Positions 31,931 to 43,657 of a stretch of DNA of 64,000 nucleotides are shown here, in pieces. Each line of letters opens with the position of its first letter. Position 1 is the stretch's first letter. The notes under the pieces are model-generated. The model saw only the letters and a list, made by a program, of their open reading frames with translations. It ran no database searches and had not been told where the DNA came from. The position numbers and the translations under genes were made by a program. The DNA comes from Anastrepha obliqua (Eukaryota > Arthropoda > Insecta > Diptera > Tephritidae): positions 27,550,001 through 27,614,000 of the forward strand of contig NC_072893.1 of NCBI RefSeq assembly GCF_027943255.1. Reading direction: 5' to 3'.

Positions 31931-32095
31931 GGTCCTTACGTTTCTACTTTAGCTCCGTCTTGCTTATTGTCCAAAATACCTTGTATATTTGGACATTATA
32001 GTTTCATTTGGATATCTGAAAAGAAGGAAGGACGCATGAGCGTATGCTGAATATTTTATTCTTCGAAATATTTTATTTATTTTTTTATTGAGTTA
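31931..32095. other. Spacer between mariners D and E
   Basis: AT-rich. The possible right end of element D lies here. Confidence 0.4.
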
Positions 32096-33354
32096 TTGGG
32101 TGTGGGAATAAGTTCCCGTCCTTTCTTATCCAAGTTACGAATTATTTAAACAATTAAAAAAAAGTATATTATGTGAAGTGCGTGCTATTGGAAGCTACAA
32201 CTTTGCTCCATCTTTCAGGCAGTATACGGATTCCTCTGACAAAAGATTAGAGTTCTTTTGACTTAAACCATTCATTGAACCAGTTTGCGATGCTCTCGTA
32301 AGAAGTGAATCGCTCTCCCATAAGGGCTGACTGCATTGATCGGAACAGATGGTAGTCCGAAGGTGCAATGTCTGGGCAATACGGCGGGTGGGTCAAGACT
32401 TCCCCAATACAGTCCCTCTAAATATTTCTGAACCGATTTAGCAACGTGTGGCGTGGCGTTGCCATACAGCAAAATCAGTTTGTCATGTCTACCGTCTACC
32501 GTCCCATTCCGGCTGCTTTTCTTTGAGAGCTCGATTCAAACGCATTAGCTGTATTCAATTATGATCGCCAGTGATGATTTCAGAAGGCTTAAGGAGTTCA
32601 TAATAGATGATACCCTTCTGATCCCACAAGATGCATAACATAACCTTTAAAGCATTAATATTTTGTTTCGCCTGGCAGGCTACAGCATTTTCGACATTTA
32701 GGGTTATCATAACAGATCCATTTTTCATCGCCAGTGACGATGCGATGCAGAAAACCTTTTCTTTTCTGCCGTTCAAGAAGCATCTCACACGTCACCAAAC
32801 GATCGCTCTCTTTTAATTGATGTGGCACCCAGTTACCTGCTTTCTACGCCGTTCCCATCGCGTGCAAACGTTTACCGACGGTTGATCTGTCAACATCCAA
32901 CTCTTTAGACATATCATCAAGGGTTCGACATGCGTCTTCATCTAATAATTATTGTAGTTGAGTACCTTTTTCGGATGAATTTTTTCGGTGGCCCTTTGCG
33001 ATCTTTATCACTCACATCGAAATTTCCACTTTGGACGCGTCGCAACCACTCTTTACAAGTTGTATATGATGCAGCGTGATTACCGGAAATATTGATCAAT
33101 ATACGCAGCTGCATTTTTCTTTAAAAGGTAATACTGAAGCATGATTTCTCGCAGATGCTGTTTTTTCGGGATAAACCTAGACATTTTCGACGTCAGTTAA
33201 AAAATGATCTTTACGCTTCAAACGAATGTCAACTACTGCGATTGATACCTCACTTATACAACTTCAAATCACCAGTATATGACTAGAGCGAGCAAAAAAT
33301 TGTATCAACAACGACACCGCTTTTACGAGGGCGGAAACTTATTCCCATACCCAA
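32096..33354 (-). mobile_element. mariner-family element E
   Basis: TIRs TTGGGTGTGGGAATAAGTTC and (inverted) TTGGGTATGGGAATAAGTTT, with TA at 32094-32095 and 33355-33356. It is 1259 bp. The - strand starts near 33183 with MSRFIPKKQHLREIMLQYYL and reads CKEWLRRVQSGNFDVSDKDR. Later parts are LKPSEIITGDHN at 32555-32788 and LLYGNATPHVAKSVQKYLE at 32400-32475, where the second catalytic aspartate of HDNA has become YGNA. Multiple frameshifts. Confidence 0.85.
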
Positions 33355-33974
33355 TATTTATTCATTTAATGGTCTAAAAATGCATTATTTCATACAGACT
33401 ATGAAAAACGCATTAATGCCAAATAATTCAATCAAAAATAAAATAAACTTATAATTTACTAGTTTCATTGTAAGGAATTAAAGAAAAGGTAAAATTTCTT
33501 ATAATTTACAGAGAAAGAATTATAATACCAAGAATTTAGTTCAACAATTCATTTGGTAACAATTTGAAGTGGTTCTTTTTTGGAGAAAAATTTAGGCCAG
33601 TTGATTTGAAAGTAAATTAAATTCTCTCATTGTTCTAGAAATCAGAGCATGGGAAGCATAATTAGTTGCAACCATCACTAGCCAGAAAATATCGTGATTC
33701 CGTAAGCTGTGCTGAGGAATATTTAAATAATTTTCTCAATTAGCGATGGGGAGTCAATCGCTCCACTTATCAAATCGAAAAGGAAAGTGAGGGAGATAAT
33801 AGTCCTTCTAATATTTTTTAGATTAATGGTTCGTACGCATATTAATATGTATTTACTAGTAAAGCCCGTGGTCGAAAATTCGACCCATACAATTCTTACT
33901 GTAAGTAGTAGGTTTTATACAATTTCAATTGAACTATAAAATGTGATTATTACATATGTCAATTTTTTTCCAAA
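33355..33974. other. No recognised feature
   Basis: AT-rich spacer. Confidence 0.45.
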
Positions 33975-34290
33975 CCCTGGTTGGTGCGTGATTACCATTC
34001 GGAATTCACAGAGAGAACGTTGGTTCGAATCTCGGTGAAACACCAAAATTAAGAAAAACATTTTTCTAATAGCGGTCGCCCCTCGGCAGGCAATGGCAAA
34101 CCTTCGAGTGTATTTTTGCCATGAAAAAGCTCCTCATAAAAATATCTGCCGTTCGGAGTCGGCTTGAAACTGTAGGTCCCTCCATTTGTGGAACAACATC
34201 AAGACGCACACCACAAATAGGAGGAGGAGCTCGGCCAAACACCCGAAAAGGGTGTACGCGCCAATTATATATATATAATATAATATATAT
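33975..34290 (+). mobile_element. tRNA-derived SINE, copy S2, 5'-shortened
   Basis: Begins at GGTTGGTGCGTGATTACCAT, keeps the B-box GGTTCGAATCTC at 34022-34033 and the body (TAATAGCGGTCGCCCCTCGG, CCGTTCGGAGTCGGCTTGAA), and ends CGCCAATTATATATATA with a longer TA run. The first bases of the A-box region are missing. Confidence 0.87.
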
Positions 34291-34718
34291 ATATAGGTGA
34301 TACGCCCCCTCTTCCAATACCAACCATTTTTCGCTATAGCTACGGCATATAAAATTAATGCATTCGTGCCAAGTTTCAGTTCTTTAGCTTAATTGATTTT
34401 ACATATATATTGGTTTTCATTATTTTGATCAGATGCCACACCCCCTATATATTTGGGTTCGCATTTCTGCACTGAAGGAAATTGTTTCCTTCAAATCGAT
34501 GTATCTATGTATGTATATTTTATTGAAATCGGTTACCCTCTAAAAATTGCTTTTTAAATATGAAAATAGGCCTCTTCTATTCGCACGCGAAAGTAACAAC
34601 AAATTTATCAGGTAAGATTCGCCACTACCAAGTATGGTTATACCTCATTACACTGGTACAAAAAAATGTAGTTTTAGGCAGCTCTATTCCAGCGCTACCA
34701 AGATTTATTTATTTACTA
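34291..34718. other. No recognised feature
   Basis: AT-rich spacer. GTGCCAAGTTTCAG near 34369 resembles 30181 weakly. Confidence 0.45.
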
Positions 34719-36104
34719 CTGTGGCCAAAAAGTTAGGTGAATTTGGTTGTAAAATGAAAAATCTTTATTTATTCTTGTAAATCAATTTCATCCCCTTCAA
34801 AATAATCCCCTGTCAATGAAATACACTTATGCCAACGATTTTTCCAGTCCCCGAAACATGCAAAATAGTCCATTTCCGGTATAGCCATCAGCACCTTCTT
34901 CGATTCGGCTTTTATCTCCTCAATCGACTCGAAACGCGTTCCCGGAGTGGTCTCTTGAGTTTTGGGAATAGCCAGAAGTCACACGGAGCCAAATCAGCCG
35001 AATACGGTGGTGATGGAACGATATGCGTGGAATTTTTGGCGAAATGGTCACGAAGAACGAGTGCAGTGTGAGACGGTGCATTATCGTGATGCAAAAACCA
35101 AGAGTTGTTGGCCCATAATTCTGGTCTTTTTAGACAAATTGCTTCACGTAGACGACGCATAACGCTCAAATAATATTCCTTATTAACAGTTTGGCCAGGT
35201 GGAAGGAATTCACACCACGAAAATCGAAAAAAAACTGTCATCATGACCTTTATTTTTGATCGACTTTGACGTGCTCTTTTCGGTCTGGCCTCGCCTTTAG
35301 CACGATATTCGCTTGATTGGTCGGTTGTTTCAGGGTCGTAACCATAAATCCAAGTCTCATCTCCCGTAATGATGCATTTGAGCTTGTCCTGATAGTCTGA
35401 AAGCATTGTTTCACACACATCAACGCGACGACTTTTTTCCAAGAAATTGAGAGTTTTCGGTACCAAACGAGATTTGACTTTTCGTAGGCCCAAATGGTCT
35501 TTCAAAATGGTTTTCACAGATCCTTCTGATATTCCGATCATATCTGTAAGGTCTTTAACAGTCAACCGACGATTTTTGAGCACTAACTCTTTCACTTTAT
35601 TGTTGGGCATCTGTTGACGTCGATGGTCGTCCGGAGCGCTCCAAGTCATCAACACGTTCTCACCCTCTTTGAAGTCTTTGTACCACTTATAAACATTTTT
35701 CTGCGACATGGTCGAATCACCAAATGCCTTCTGCATGCTAAACGTTTCCGCAGCCGAAATTTCATTCCGCAAACAAAATTTGATGGCACTTCTCTGCTCA
35801 ATCAAATCAGACATTGTAAAAATCGAAAAATGCACTCTTGGTCGTTTGGTGAACACAAGCGCAAATATATTAGCCGAAAGCCTCCGATGCTAGCGCTGCA
35901 CTACTTTCTGTTTGTATAATAATTTTATTGTTATGTAAACCTTTATAAAATAAAATAAAAAAAAATATTACTGATAATGACATTCACATGAAAGTTGGCC
36001 CAGATGTTATTAACAGTGCTGCCAACTCATGAAAAAAATAACTAGAGCGAAATTTTAATCCCGCGAAGTTTGACAAATAAATTCACCTTACTTTTTGCCC
36101 ACAT
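34719..36104 (-). mobile_element. mariner-family element F, near-intact
   Basis: TIRs CTGTGGCCAAAAAGTTAGGT and (inverted) ATGTGGGCAAAAAGTAAGGT, with TA at 34717-34718 and 36105-36106. It is 1386 bp. It carries one long transposase frame with a single frameshift near its 3' end. It is one of the two youngest-looking mariners in the window. A diverged relative of the same subfamily is at 51004-51306. Confidence 0.9.
34769..35814 (-). pseudogene. mariner transposase with one frameshift (element F)
   Basis: Starts at 35814 with MSDLIEQRSAIKFCLRNEIS. An upstream in-frame ATG at 35856 lies in the leader. It reads through the helix-turn-helix region (NVYKWYKDFKEG), SEGSVKTILKDHLGLRKVKS, catalytic GDETWIYGYDPET, HHDNAPSHTA and SADLAPCDFWLFPKLKR. 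The second and third aspartates are 34 residues apart (DD34D). After LKRPLRE a one-base deletion near 34946 shifts the frame. The remaining C-terminus (RFESIEEIKAESKKVLMAIP to a stop at 34769-34771) is intact in the other frame. Restored length would be about 348 residues, normal for the family. The aspartate after SA replaces the usual SPD by SAD, outside the catalytic triad. Confidence 0.9.
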
Positions 36105-37339
36105 TACTACATATCATCATTTCACCTCTTGTCGAAAAGAGGAGGCCTAATATCTGTCTTGATTCCATCTGGTTACCAACAACTGTTTGATTATAATACA
36201 AATAGGTGTGTTTGGCAAATATCCCAGACTTTGAAATGCATATCGCACATTTTCATCAAAAGTAAAATTCTGGTTGAAGTTAATTTCCCTTGTTTACATT
36301 ACAAATACTAAAGATTAACGACAAAATAGTGTCTAGGGTTTTAGTGAGATTTTTACAACCTGTCGCGACTTTCCGCGGTTTTTTTTGCACCCATTGCAGC
36401 TCACAAAAGAGTTAATGTCAGAGAAAATACTACACTCAAATACTACAAACAAACAAACATACATACATGAATGCACGTGTGCGTGCATAAACATGTTACT
36501 ACTGCTTATTTATTTATTTATTTTTCTTTGGATTGCTATGAAATGTGTGCTCAAGATAAAACTGAATATAGCAAAAAAGCGAAAAAAACCAAATACCAAA
36601 ATAAAAACAAGAAACATAGAAACGAAAGATATGCGGAGATGAAAGCGGGTATCTCCCCACCATAAAGTTATAAGATTATTTGCAATTTCATTTGGCTTTT
36701 CGAAAGTGTGAAATATCAGTTTACAGCCACCAGTGATGGAGTTCACAAGTCGAATTAGTTAATAACTTATACCAAAGAGTTTTCGTAAATTAAGAGAAAC
36801 CTTAAAAATAGTACTTATTTTAGGAATAGTGAACGCCTAAACTGGTTTTAAAATAAATTAAAAAGCCAAAAATGTTGTTCAATTTGTGTAAAAATTCAGT
36901 GGGCATTTGTCGTACTCAATATCGCCCACAAGTATTGGCGGCAGCAAGTGGTAAAGCCATGAATACTGTGCACATATATACATGCACACATTCATACATA
37001 CATACTTACATACATATGTGCATTATCAACAAACTAAGCCAAAAGCACGACAAGCTGAAAGTAGTGTACAAAGTGTGATTACAAGCTTTCCAAAATGCTT
37101 TTGGTTAAAGCCACTCTAGCGGCCGCAAAAAGTGCGTAACTTGGACGATTTATTTTAGAAATACGAAAAAAATACTAGGGTTTCGTTTTAGTATTAAAGT
37201 TTGAAAAAAAACTGTTTGTTGCAAAATGATGGTAAAAAATCTAGTCTTCGGCATAGTTTTTTTTTAATTTCTCGGCACATAAGGAATTTGTAGTAAATTG
37301 TCAAGCCTGAAATATTGCACAAACAAAAATTTGTAATAT
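36105..37339. other. No recognised feature
   Basis: AT-rich, with (CATA)n-like runs near 36460 and 36990-37010. Short frames around 36385-36750 and 36872-37078 are not convincing. Confidence 0.45.
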
Positions 37340-38620
37340 AAGGTTGGCAAAAAAGTCTTGCGGTATTTTTATTGAATTTTCAATTGTTTATAGAATTGGT
37401 TATAATAATGCGATTTAAGTCAAATATGCGCCGTTTTGTGCGATGACGAGTTCCCAACGAGATGCCAACTTCATAATACCCCTCTTATAGAAGCTCGCTT
37501 CCCTATTGTCAAAAAACTTGGAGAGCCAATTTTCACAGGACTCTCTTGTGGACAACTTCCGACTACCCAACTCGTTCGCCATGGACAGAAATAGGTGGTA
37601 ATCACTTGGTGCGAGATCCGGACTACACGGTGGATGCAAAAGAACCTCCCATCCGAGCTCCCGGAGCTTCTGGCGCGTCACCAAAGATGTGTGTGGCCTA
37701 GCGTTGTCCTGATGGAAGACAATTCGGCCTCTGTTGATCAAAGATGGCCTCTTCTGCATGAGTGCTGCATTCAAGCGGTCCAGTTGTTGGCAGTACAGGT
37801 CCGAATTGAGCGTTTGGTCATAGGGAAGCAGCTCATAGTGGATGATTCCCTACCAATCCCACCAAACACACAGAAGAACCTTCCTGGCCGTCAATCCAGG
37901 CTTGGCCACCGTCTGGGCAGCTTCACCGCTTTTCGACCACGACCGTTTGCGCTTCACGTTGTCGTAAGTGACCCACTTTTCATCGCCAGTCACCATCCGC
38001 TTCAAAAACGGGTCGATTTTGTTGCGATTCAGAAGCGATTCGCATGCATCCATACGGGAAAAAATGTTTTTTTGCGTCAATTCGTGTGGCACGCATACAT
38101 CGAGCTTCTTTTTGAATCCAAGCTTCTTCAAATGGTTTATAACGGTGTGATGACTCATCCCCAGCTCTTGGCCGATGCTACGGCTGCTACTATGCCGGTC
38201 TCTTTCGATCAATTCAGCGATTTTATCGCAATTTTCGACGACAGGCCTTCCGGACCGTGGCGCATCTTCGATCACCTCTGCACCAGAACGAAAACGTTGA
38301 AACCATCGTTGTACGGTGCAAATGGAAACTGTATCGGGTCCATAAACTGCACAAATTTTATTGGCAGTATGAGATGCATTTTTGCCTTTATCGTAGTAGT
38401 ACTGTAAAATATGCCGTATTTTCTCTTTATTTTGCTCCATGTTTGCGACGCTATAACTCACGAACGACTAAAAGCAAACAACAATTAATCAAACACGTGT
38501 TAGCACGTGAAAAGAGCTTTCCAAGAAGCTCTAGCGTGAACCGATGCGACGAATACAACTAGAACTACGCGCTTGCAAAGACAAGCTTGCGGAAATACCG
38601 CAAGACTTTTTTGACAACCT
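37340..38620 (-). mobile_element. mariner-family element G, near-intact
   Basis: TIRs AGGTTGGCAAAAAAGTCTTG and (inverted) AGGTTGTCAAAAAAGTCTTG, with TA at 37338-37339 and 38621-38622. It is 1281 bp. The transposase is complete except for one internal stop. Ends are well preserved and differ at one base in the first 20. Confidence 0.93.
37415..38440 (-). pseudogene. mariner transposase with a single in-frame stop (element G)
   Basis: Starts at 38440 (MEQNKEKIRHILQYYYDKGK) and runs in one frame to a stop at 37415-37417, 341 codons plus stop, which is normal length. It has the paired helix-turn-helix region (VQRWFQRFRSGAEVIEDAPR), linker CVPHELTQKN, then GDEKWVTYDN, FHQDNARPHTSLVTR and SPDLAPSDYHLF. 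The second and third aspartates are 34 residues apart. The only lesion seen is a TAG at 37850-37852 between VWWDW and GIIHYELLPYDQ. It probably replaces AAG or CAG. Apart from this stop the catalytic triad is intact. Confidence 0.92.
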
Positions 38621-39054
38621 TATATTTGTGCACCAACTAACACTTTTGGAAGTACATAGCGGGATTTTAAATCAAACTTAGTAAAAATAATGCACCTTTG
38701 AAAAAAAAGGTTGAATTTTTGGTAAAAAAAAGAGTGGTGAATTATAAATTAATTGATTAATTAAAACAAAAATCTGATATAATCATAAAAGGGCTATGTA
38801 TTTCCAAATAAATTTAGTTGTGATGCTACTTGCAAAATTTCAAATCAATTCATTCAACAGTGTTCAATTAATCCCCCCTGAAGGAAAAAGTGGTTTCAAG
38901 AAAAAATCGTTTAAAGTCTTACAAGCAGTGCCGCGAGTGTGTGAAAAAATTGCGAACTGCAACGTTGGATTAGCAAGAAAGTAATGTAAGGTGTGTAAAA
39001 GAAACGGGAAACTTTTATACTTCAATTATATACATATTTTGAACCATTTGCCAC
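38621..39054. other. No recognised feature
   Basis: AT-rich spacer. A 62-codon frame at 38796-38984 matches nothing known. Confidence 0.45.
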
Positions 39055-40251
39055 GTAGGTAGGTAGGGTGATTGTCGCAATGACACACTTAGACCTTTCG
39101 CAGGTCCATTGTGATACCACTGGAGCTTATCCTCACCCTATGGGTTCCTTTTCAAACCATCCGGTAGCTTTAATAAGCGAGCAAAGCTTCGTTAGTTTTA
39201 GATGCGCTATGTCCGCTACATTCGGTTAAAAATGCCGTATCAAGAGTGCGCAGCCTCCTCATAGCTAAGCTTTCACACTCACATAAAAGGTGTCTGACTG
39301 TTTCCTCTTCTTTTGTATTAAAACAGCTTCTACAGAAATCGAAGTATGGGAGTCCTAACCTTCTAGCGTGGCTGCCTATTAAACAATAACCAGTTAATAC
39401 CCCTTTCATTTTTCTTATAGATTCTCTGTTAAATCTTAAAAAGATTTTCCATCGACCGCTGTTGCTTTTCGGCCAAGTCTGTCTGCTTAGTTCGGATGTG
39501 GTGAGGTTTTTCCAACTTGTATGATATTTACCTTGTTGATGGTTTCCCTATCTATAAGTAATTTACAAGTGGCTATAGGCATAGGTATCAGCGTCTTATC
39601 CGGTTGGAGATCGAGCGTTGTACCGGTTCGAGTAAGTTCATCTGCCTTGCAATTTCCTGCTATATTTCTGTTGCCTGGCACCCAAATAAGGTGTACTTTG
39701 TAGCACTTAACATAGATACGTCATTTAGAAGTTTAAAACATTCTAAGACTATTTTTGACGGGCGTGTTTTAGATTCAAGCGCTTTTATGCCGCTTGACTG
39801 TCTGAGTATATGAAGACTTCATTTCTGGATAATACTCTCGTTCTTATTATGGCGGTGACTTCTGCCTGAAATATAATACATTGCAATGATCAGGTAGGCG
39901 AAATGATTGACTAACTCCGAGTTTATCGGAGTAACCTCAACCTACTCTGTTGACTAGTTTTGAGCTATCTGTATAGATGTTTATATAATTTTTTTCTAAC
40001 AATAAGCCCGTTCCTCTTTGGAAGAAAATGCTGTGACGAAGGATTTACTTAAGTTGATATCCTTGGTTTTACAGAGATCCGTTGTACCAGGAATGCAGAG
40101 GATTTTTTCTAAAATTGAAGAGTGTACTCCCTGGTTCGTTCTGAGTAGACCGATTTCTCTTAATCTGAGATCTGCCTTGGCAGCTGTTTACTTGTCGAAT
40201 TGCTCTATTGCTAATAGGTTGCCACGTTTCTATTCATTTTATGATTTCGCG
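39055..40251 (-). mobile_element. R1/I-like non-LTR retrotransposon, RNase H and 3' end
   Basis: The - strand reads INIYTDSSKLVNRVG, FRLPDHCN, YSDSQAALK-type sequence near 39780-39830, GNRNIAGNCKADELTRTGTT and, at 39170-39409, FDFCRSCFNTKEEETVRHLL with CECESLAMRR. This is RNase H followed by the C-terminal zinc-knuckle region. The 3' end lies near 39055 in a CCTACCTACC tail. The TTAA element T2 lies directly upstream at 40256, so the 5' side is broken or interrupted there. Confidence 0.78.
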
Positions 40252-40255
40252 TTAA

Positions 40256-40975
40256 GGGGTTAGGGGTAGTCAGAGGCCCGAAAAAATGATGATTTTCACG
40301 AATTTTTTTTTGCTACTTAATTAATTTATTTAACAAAAATAAAAACATGGCATAAAAACATCATGTTTTAACTTGCCTTCACCAAAATTTCAAAAAAAAA
40401 ATAATAATAATTGCAAAAGTTATCGCAGTTTGTGTGAAGCCCGTTTCTCCAGAAGTCCCTTGCGGTGAACATCACAAGTCCTTGCAGATTCATCTAAAAC
40501 CAATCGGATGAGAAAAATTTTTTTTATTGATAGATAATCTCGAGCCGGATCGAAGCTTTTTTTTTTTTCAAAATGAACAAAATGGCGGCCTCAGAAAATT
40601 TTTTCCATATTTTAGAAAAAAAACCAACAGTTAATGTTAAAAAAAAATCGAAATTTTTGAAAAAAAAAATCCTTCGTTCAGGCACAAGTTTTTTATGTTT
40701 TTCAAAAGCTGTATAAATTTTATTGAAATCTACGTAGCGGTTTTTAAGTTACAGTGTTCACCAGTTTGAAAAACATAGTTTTGAGAAAAACGCATTTAAA
40801 GTTTTGCTATCGGCTCCGGAGCGGCCGAGCGCCCTTTGTTAATTGTTGAATAACTTGAAAAGTATTTGTCGGATTCACTTCAAATTTTTACACAATATTT
40901 TTAAAACATTATACTTTAAGAAAATGCAAAAAACAAAAAATCGATTTTTTGAAAATTCTGACTACCCCTAACCCC
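40256..40975. mobile_element. TTAA-flanked TIR element, copy T2
   Basis: 720 bp with 19-bp TIRs GGGGTTAGGGGTAGTCAGA and TTAA at 40252-40255 and 40976-40979. Related to T1 at 6300-7169 along its whole length but without the (CAA)n repeat insertion. No coding frame. It sits next to or within the non-LTR piece ending at 40251. Confidence 0.88.
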
Positions 40976-40979
40976 TTAA

Positions 40980-41264
40980 TCAAACTTCTGCTCCTAAATA
41001 ATTGTGAGAAGTCGTTAGAAGACTTCGAACGGGCAATCAATTCCTTTGAAGCATTCAAATCTTCATGAGTTGATGGAATATTTCCGGCCATGCTCCAGAA
41101 GGTTATAAGACTTGCGGTCAAGCATGGAGGTTCAGTCAAGTTTTTACACGCGTATATTAGAGACTCTTTAGCTCCAGGGGCCTGTCCGAGGTTCAACACA
41201 CTTATATGTACTAAGGGCAGGTATGTAGAGACTGCGCTACTATTAGCGAAGGTAATTTCTTTTT
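40980..41264 (-). other. Unassigned open stretch
   Basis: A - strand frame stays open from the mariner fragment through this stretch and reads LNLGQAPGAKESLIYACKNL and TFWSMAGNIPSTHEDLNASK. It resembles part of a transposon protein but I cannot name the family. It may belong to the non-LTR element interrupted by T2. Confidence 0.3.
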
Positions 41265-41765
41265 TTTTTGTGGTGAAACTGAAAGACGATCTTAAACCCA
41301 GGCCTTTCAGTTGGTCATAATAATCAGTTGAATTCGATAAATTCAAACTCTCATCTATCGCACGTGTTGTTATTCGCCGGTTTGCATCAACTAATGCCTT
41401 TATCGCGTCTTTATTAGCTTCAACTGGCCTTCCATCGTGGTGCATCTTCGACATCAAAATTTCCGGATCGAAATTTTGCAAACCACTTCTGGCACTGGCG
41501 TATTGTCAACACATCTTCTCCATACACATCGGTTAATTTATTTTTGGCTTGAACAGCATTTTTACCTTTTCTATAGTAAAAAAGTAAAATATGACGAAAA
41601 TGCTGCTTATTGCTCTTCATATTTAAAAGGACATCGACCAAAACTAATGCGCAAAATCAATTGAACTTATTCACACACAAGCCTTGCTATATCAGCTGTC
41701 GAAACATAGAATCTCAATTAAATCCTCTGTCGGGAAAAAACGAAATTACTTTCCGAACAACCCAA
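41265..41765 (-). mobile_element. mariner-family element H, 5' fragment
   Basis: The 5' terminal repeat is TTGGGTTGTTCGGAAAGTAA (reverse complement of 41746-41765), followed by TA at 41766-41767. The transposase starts near 41617 (MKSNKQHFRHILLFYYRKGK) with RQCQKWFAKFRSGNFDVEDA, shifts near 41460, then reads DGRPVEANKDAIKALVDANR and ITTRAIDESLNLSNST. It fades out near 41270. Catalytic domain absent. Confidence 0.78.
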
Positions 41766-41779
41766 TAGTAAATACTTAA

Positions 41780-42290
41780 TATAGAGAAAACTCTTGAATC
41801 AAGGAATATTCCTTAGGAACATTTCTAGATATCTCAGAGGGATTCAACAACGTGACCAAGGAGGCTATAATGAATAGCATAGAAACACTAGGTATAGAAT
41901 CCGGGATTCATATGTGGCTCAAAAATATATTAGGTAGCAGAAGAATAGGAGCGGAGTAGAACGAAGCCAAGTTAGTCAGAGTAGTGGGAAGGGGTACTCT
42001 TCAAAGGTGAGATACTGAAGAAATTTGATGAGAAAGTCCCCAAGCTAATAGCACATGCAGATAATATTGTCATAGTAGAAACGGGGAAATGTCTTAGCAT
42101 CATAAGTAATACCATGACAAATATGCACTCTCAGATCGGTTCAGCTATGGACAGACGGGGTCTAAATGCGGATAAAATTGATATGATACTGTTTGCAAGA
42201 AAGTATAAGATCCCACGGTGGACTCCCCCAATACTCTCACACAGGACCTACCGGAGCAATATAGTCAATATGGGCTCTATGGCTCCGATT
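41780..42290 (+). mobile_element. R1/LOA-like non-LTR retrotransposon, RT fragment
   Basis: The + strand reads GTFLDISEGFNNVTKEAIMN (motif A), SIETLGIESGIHMWLKNILG, then in other frames VPKLIAHADNIVIVETGKCL and MDRRGLNADKIDMILFARKY. The active-site box YADD has become HADN. The motif B region is deleted. Truncated at both sides, abutting a reversed RTE piece at 42295. Confidence 0.78.
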
Positions 42291-42294
42291 TTTT

Positions 42295-42606
42295 AAACTC
42301 ATACAGCTCATCGTTCCATCGTCTGCGATATTCGCCGTTGCCAAAGTGCAAAGGTCCAAAAATCTTTCTCTCAAACACTCCAAGGGTCGCTTCATCGTCC
42401 AAGTTTCTGCGCCATATGTTAGGACGAGATGATGAGAGCCTTGCAGAGTGTTAGTTTTGTTCGTCGAGGGAGGATTTTACTACTCAATTGCCTACTTAGT
42501 CCAAAGTAGCACTTGTTGGCAAGAGAGATTCTTCGCTGAATTTCAAGGCTGGCATTGTAAACTGTGTTAAGGCTGGTTCCTAAATAAACGAAGTCTCTTA
42601 CAACCG
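42295..42606 (-). mobile_element. RTE-like fragment, second copy
   Basis: Closely matches 8158-8496 of the RTE element on the same strand: CTCATACAGCTCATCGTTCC, CTTAGTCCAAAGTAGCACTT and CTGGTTCCTAAATAAACGAA. Short deletions, for example near 42361 and 42386. Covers part of the thumb only. Confidence 0.88.
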
Positions 42607-43618
42607 CTGACTAGTTCACTATAAATTAATCACAACCCGTTGCTTGTGATGTATCCACTAAAAAGTTACTAAAGCTATTGTACTGTCGAATAACCAACCT
42701 AAAAATATCGACTACAAACTTCGAATAGCACAAAGTTAAGGCCCTCCCTCTTCTAACCAAAAAAAAAATGTTACAATGCGAAAAATTTGTATAATTAAAC
42801 TCCAAGATGTTAATCGCCACATATTTGCATTGTTAAGTGAATCTATTGGAATTTGCACATAACCCAGTTTAACGATCCTCTTAATCAGTCTAAGCAAATT
42901 TAAGAAGTATAATAATAATAATACATTCATAATAATAATACATTCAGCTTCCCTGCAAATTCTCCCGCTGTTGCTTGACAATTCAACTCAATTAGCGCTT
43001 TTTCCATTTTTGCTTTTATTACTAAACTTCGATACATCGCTCAGTATCTTCGTTAAGATTTCTCCACTTTAAGCATAAAAAATTATGTTATGCGTCTCTT
43101 TGTTTGCCTTACTGGCCCTCCTTCTTTTACAAAAAGTAAATCATTAAAAACTGTTAAGAGTGTTTTTTTGTTGCTACCATTGTTAAAATAAAAATATAAA
43201 TATATTTAAATAAAATAATTGAAATATCCAGCTGTAAAAAAATTACGCACTTCTAAGGCGAGCTAAGATTGGCAGCTATCAATGGAGAAATCATAACCTT
43301 GGCGGAAGTCCTACATACGAATATTTGTGCAAGGTGAAGTTACTTTCTTGCTAATCCAATATAATCGGATTAGGATGTGAAAGTGCGCTCCTTACCTGCA
43401 TCCATTGAACGAGTGGGTGGTACGAGTACCAGAAGCAGCTACTTCCAACTGATTTACCTTTAAATGTTCTCTGATTGTCATTATCTTGCCTTCCAGCCAA
43501 CTAATTGCCACTTGTCGTGCCTTATGCGCTTACAATTTAGCAGATATTTTTAACATAAAATCATTAGATACATTTAAAAAAATCACACACACATACATAT
43601 GCATATAAGAATTGACAG
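42607..43618. other. No recognised feature; upstream region of the transporter gene
   Basis: AT-rich with a small AATAATAATACATTC duplication near 42910-42945. It may hold the 5' exon, promoter or leader of the transporter gene, but I could not recognise them. Confidence 0.4.
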
Positions 43619-43657
43619 AATTACATATATAATTACGCATTTGCTTTTAAATTTTAT

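Noticed and set aside
34066..34323. Frames of 60-85 codons shared by several places (with SRLRTADIFMRSFFMAK)
   Set aside because: They recur only because they lie in the body of the tRNA-derived SINE.
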